A stretch of DNA of 64,000 bases, taken from assembly GCF_000372725.1 (NCBI RefSeq), contig NW_005200417.1, positions 656,105 through 720,104 of the forward strand. Direction: 5' to 3'. The position numbers and the translations under genes were made by a program. The first letter of the stretch is position 1. The number at the start of each line of letters is the position of its first letter. Below, one piece after another: positions 62,947 through 64,000 of this stretch. The DNA is from Emiliania huxleyi CCMP1516. Lineage: Eukaryota; Haptophyta; Isochrysidales; Noelaerhabdaceae. The notes under the pieces were generated by a model that worked only from the letters and a program-made list of their open reading frames with translations, had not been told where the DNA came from and did no database searches.

Positions 62947-64000
62947 GTCGACCCTCGGAAGCTGACCACTTTGATAAGCCAGGCTGGCAGCGCTGACGCA
63001 TTGCTCACGCTCTCTGCTGCCCACAGTACGAGCTTGAACCACATCCACGCCGCGAACCTGTGGAACAAACTGGGCAAGCAGCGCGTCGAGCGGCGGCACG
63101 AGGAGCGGCTTGAGCAGCTGGTGCAGCGCACGCTGGACCTCGTTTCTTCGTGCCGGGCGCGCGAGCTGGCCAACGTCGCCCACGGCGTGGCAAAGTGCGG
63201 CCTGCAAGTGACGGTTGTGCGCCCGTTGTTTGTAGCGGTGGCGGAGGCGGCGGTGCGCCGCGGGCTGGATCGCTTCAACCCTCAGAACCTGGCCAACACG
63301 GTGTGGGCGTACGCGACGGCGGGCGTGGCTGCGGACGCGCTGTACGCGGCGGTGGCGGAGGCGGCGGTGCAGAGCAGGCTGGCTGGCTTCAAGCCGCAGG
63401 GGCTTGCCAACACGGTGTGGGCGTTTGCGACGGCGGGCGTGGCTGCGGACGCGCTGTACGCGGCGGTGGCGGAGGCGGCGGTGCAGAGCAGGCTGGCTGG
63501 CTTCAAGCCGCAGGGGCTTGCCAACACGGTGTGGGCGTATGCGACGGCGGGCGTGGCTGCGGACGCGCTGTACGCGGCGGTGGCGGAGGCGGCGGTGCAG
63601 AGCAGGCTGGCTGGCTTCAAGCCGCAGGGGCTTGCCAACACGGTGTGGGCGTATGCGACGGCGGGCGTGGCTGCGGACGCGCTGTACGCGGCGGTGGCGG
63701 AGGCGGCGGTGCAGAGCAGGCTGGCTGGCTTCAAGCCGCAGGGGCTTGCCAACACGGTGTGGGCGTACGCGACGGCGGGCGTGGCTGCGGACGCGCTATA
63801 CGCGGCGGTGGCGGAGGCGGCGGTGCGCGGCGGGCTGGCTGGCTTCAACCCTCAGAACCTGGCCAACGTGGTGTGGGCGTATGCGACGGCGGGCGTGGCT
63901 GCGGACGCGCTGTACGCGGCGGTGGCGGAGGAGGCGGTGCGGAGCGGGCTGGATCGCTTCAACCCTCAGGACCTGGCCAACACGGTGTGGGCGTTTGCGA
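62947..64000 (+). CDS. OPR-like repeat protein, partial at the window edge
   Basis: An exon entered through ATCAG at 62942-62946 stays open to the window end. It reads RKLTTLISQAGSADALL, FNHxH-like SLNHIHAANLWNKLGK and LVSSCRARELANVAHGVAKC, then a run of 38-residue repeats. The repeat core is FKPQGLANTVWAYATAGVAA with LYAAVAEAAV between cores. Length and core (PQ-x-LANTxWAxA) match octatricopeptide (OPR) repeats. OPR proteins in algae bind specific organellar RNAs and control their stability or translation. At least six units follow with an exact 114-nt period (63331, 63445, 63559, 63673, 63787, 63901). Four differ by only a few bases, so the array was recently amplified or homogenised. The first exon was not found with certainty, and any C-terminal RAP domain lies outside the window. 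Confidence 0.8.

Noticed and set aside
62297..62965. 222-codon plus-strand frame over the 138-bp repeat
   Set aside because: It could be an upstream part of the OPR-like gene, but composition (Gly/Ser/Thr/Met) and an equally open hydrophobic minus-strand frame make both readings uncertain; I list it only as a repeat.

Overview
This is a stretch of a GC-rich nuclear genome from a eukaryotic microalga. Spliceosomal introns, a nuclear-type tRNA-His(GTG), a CWC27-type spliceosomal cyclophilin, a formin, a chromodomain mobile-element protein, an OPR-type repeat protein, LINE-like fragments and frequent GC-AG introns fit a chlorophyll-c lineage. A haptophyte seems most likely; a dinoflagellate or other introner-rich alga is possible. 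The lineage is inferred, since no marker gene fixes it.

Layout. 1.7-3.9 kb: a complete nine-exon PhzF-family gene (-), with a cyclase fragment upstream. 6.06 kb: tRNA-His (-). 6.4-8.3 kb: DUF2828/vWA protein (+) with two apparent 1-nt frameshifts. 8.4-8.9 kb: tandem repeat. 9.9-15.5 kb: large coiled-coil, SAP-like and chromodomain protein of probable transposon origin (+), with an assembly gap. 15.6-16.6 kb: LRR protein (-). 16.9 kb: nucleoside hydrolase fragment. 17.3-17.9 kb: RING protein (-). 18.6-22.5 kb: TDP1-HIRAN DNA-repair protein (+). 23-24 kb: TPR protein (-). 24.2-25.3 kb: 2OG-Fe(II) dioxygenase (-). 25.4-27.5 kb: a large inverted repeat between two LINE-like 3' ends. 27.8-29.0 kb: membrane-anchored 2OG-Fe(II) oxygenase (+). 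29-33 kb: repeats and one RING-like exon. 33-36.9 kb: EXS (XPR1/PHO1-type) transporter (+). 37.2-38.9 kb: multi-pass TIR-like protein (-), divergent from 39.1-43.2 kb F-box/SNF2/RING helicase (+). 43.6-49.5 kb: diaphanous-type formin (-). 49.8-50.7 kb: FHA protein (-). 50.7-51.6 kb: reverse-transcriptase tail. 52-53 kb: small membrane protein and a peptidase fragment. 53.7-55.7 kb: single-domain voltage-gated cation channel with EF hands (-). 57.3-61.2 kb: CWC27 cyclophilin (+). 62.9-64 kb: OPR-like repeat protein running off the edge (+).

The main discovery is in the introns. Once exons are joined by protein homology, many introns turn out to start with an extra copy of the first 12-29 bases of the downstream exon, followed by a filler that ends in AG. 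Splicing removes the extra copy and restores the reading frame. The donor dinucleotide (GT, GC or GA) is therefore whatever the exon sequence happened to be. In 15 cases across six unrelated genes the copy length varies from about 11 to 29 nt, yet total intron length stays at 65-74 nt. Fillers fall into families: a 180-200 nt element found in four unrelated genes, CAGCTGTGAATAG-like modules, AT-rich fillers, and introns made of 9-10 nt tandem repeats such as GATCTCGGGT. This looks like active intron gain by an introner-like process.

Genes are not grouped by pathway. Several genes show single-base frameshifts inside otherwise intact domains, so either the assembly has indel errors or decay is recent.
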